From Selenomonadaceae bacterium (GTDB lineage Bacteria; Bacillota; Negativicutes; Selenomonadales; Selenomonadaceae), in contig JAEERZ010000034.1 in assembly GCA_016286075.1 (NCBI GenBank), positions 1 to 12,679 of the forward strand: 12,679 bases of DNA. Direction: 5' to 3'. Every line of letters begins with the position of its first letter. Within the stretch, counting starts at the first letter, position 1. Positions 12,097 to 12,679 of this stretch are shown here, piece after piece. The translations under genes were made by a program, and so were the position numbers. Under the pieces are notes generated by a model that searched no databases, was not told the DNA's origin, and worked only from the letters and a program-made list of their open reading frames with translations.

Positions 12097-12679
12097 ACAA
12101 ATCAAGATATTCAAACCTCATCTTTTGATCGGTTTCATTCTTTTTCCACTCGTCGACAGCACGTCGCAAAGCCTCGGTGATTTTTCCGTTTTCTTTCCAT
12201 ACCCGCAGGCGTTTCAGCGTCATCATACGGCTTCGGATGACCGGGGTGCGAAGGCCGAGGCGCAAAAGGCGAGCCTCCTGCTGAGAATAGCCGGTCAGCT
12301 TTTCCAGCATGGTTTCATAGGCATGATTTCCCATCCCGCCGACGAGGATATTTTGAGGAGCAAGCATGTCCTCGTTTTTGACGTTGGCGAGGAAGAAGTC
12401 CGCCATTTCCATGAGGTCGTCGGGATTTTCCAAGAATTGGAGCATCGCGTAGTGCTTTCGCCAATCGCTTCGGAACGCGGCCTTGATTTCCTTCGCGCAA
12501 TCGACGCCAAGCTGCGACGCGAGCCGGAGATTTTCTCCCTGCTCCGCTTTGCAGCGCATGAAGTTCAGGCAAGAATCCGAAGAAAGGACGGCGTCGGCCT
12601 CTTTTGCGAGCGTCTGAAACGCCTCGTCCTCTTCTTCCGCATAATGAAGCTTGATAATGCGGAGTACGCGATAGATTTC
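12095..12679 (-). CDS. Unknown mainly helical protein, C-terminal part
   Basis: The frame is open from the right window edge to a TAA at 12095-12097, giving at least 194 residues; the ATG at 12559 is internal and has no ribosome binding site, so the gene almost certainly continues beyond the window. The sequence is rich in charged helices with no signal, membrane segment or catalytic motif that I can name. A stretch near the end (ARLLRLGLRTPVIRSRMMTLKRLRVWKE) resembles HEAT-like helical pairs. It faintly recalls Bacillota proteins filed under the doubtful name 'limonene hydroxylase', but I would not assign that function. It precedes the ADP-ribosylglycohydrolase gene on the same strand with a 78-nt gap, so they may be co-transcribed. 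Confidence 0.7.
   Translation of the reverse strand, partial: EIYRVLRIIKLHYAEEEDEAFQTLAKEADAVLSSDSCLNFMRCKAEQGENLRLASQLGVDCAKEIKAAFRSDWRKHYAMLQFLENPDDLMEMADFFLANVKNEDMLAPQNILVGGMGNHAYETMLEKLTGYSQQEARLLRLGLRTPVIRSRMMTLKRLRVWKENGKITEALRRAVDEWKKNETDQKMRFEYLDL

Overview
The window looks like chromosomal DNA of a GC-rich, low-GC-Gram-positive-lineage bacterium (Bacillota). The evidence is a complete ctsR-mcsA-mcsB-clpC heat-shock operon with radA following, strong AGGAGG-type ribosome binding sites, sigma-A-like promoters and the stand-alone LeuC/LeuD type of isopropylmalate isomerase. The high GC content of the core genes and the GC-rich palindromic repeats make a member of the Negativicutes a plausible guess, but nothing seen here fixes the genus. 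Apart from a prepilin peptidase tail at the left edge, every gene is on the minus strand, so the window reads right to left. Layout: (a) 3-185, plus strand, the end of a prepilin peptidase gene cut by the window edge. (b) 186-626, no gene, a stretch of palindromic repeats that includes a MITE-like element. (c) 677-2431, leuC-leuD, closed by a perfect 19-bp terminator and driven by a near-consensus promoter whose -35 box covers the radA stop codon; the ~145-nt leader between promoter and leuC has several competing RNA pairings. (d) 2610-4019, radA. (e) 4096-8921, the ctsR-mcsA-mcsB-clpC operon with its promoter and putative CtsR operators, ending in a previously easy-to-miss 45-codon gene and a terminator that separates it from radA. 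(f) 8941-12679, an accessory region with a DUF2442 protein, a cytoplasmic von Willebrand A protein, an AT-rich gene of an uncharacterised family, an ADP-ribosylglycohydrolase and the C-terminal part of an unknown helical protein. How the genes work together: CtsR represses its own operon; McsA activates McsB, the protein arginine kinase; McsB inactivates CtsR and marks damaged proteins with phosphoarginine; ClpC unfolds the marked proteins for ClpP. RadA, a RecA-like branch-migration helicase, is a common neighbour of this operon in Bacillota. LeuC and LeuD together form the isomerase of leucine synthesis and are unrelated to proteostasis. Points most worth a second look: the CtsR half-sites are spaced 8 rather than 10 nt apart and the CtsR wing carries GLGG in place of the tetraglycine thermosensor; a small cationic hydrophobic protein is translationally placed at the end of clpC; the vWA gene has its Shine-Dalgarno buried in an 18-bp stem; and the vWA and ADP-ribosylglycohydrolase genes share a related ~80-nt upstream segment. 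I did not find a clear multi-gene defence system, CRISPR array, tRNA, rRNA or transposase.
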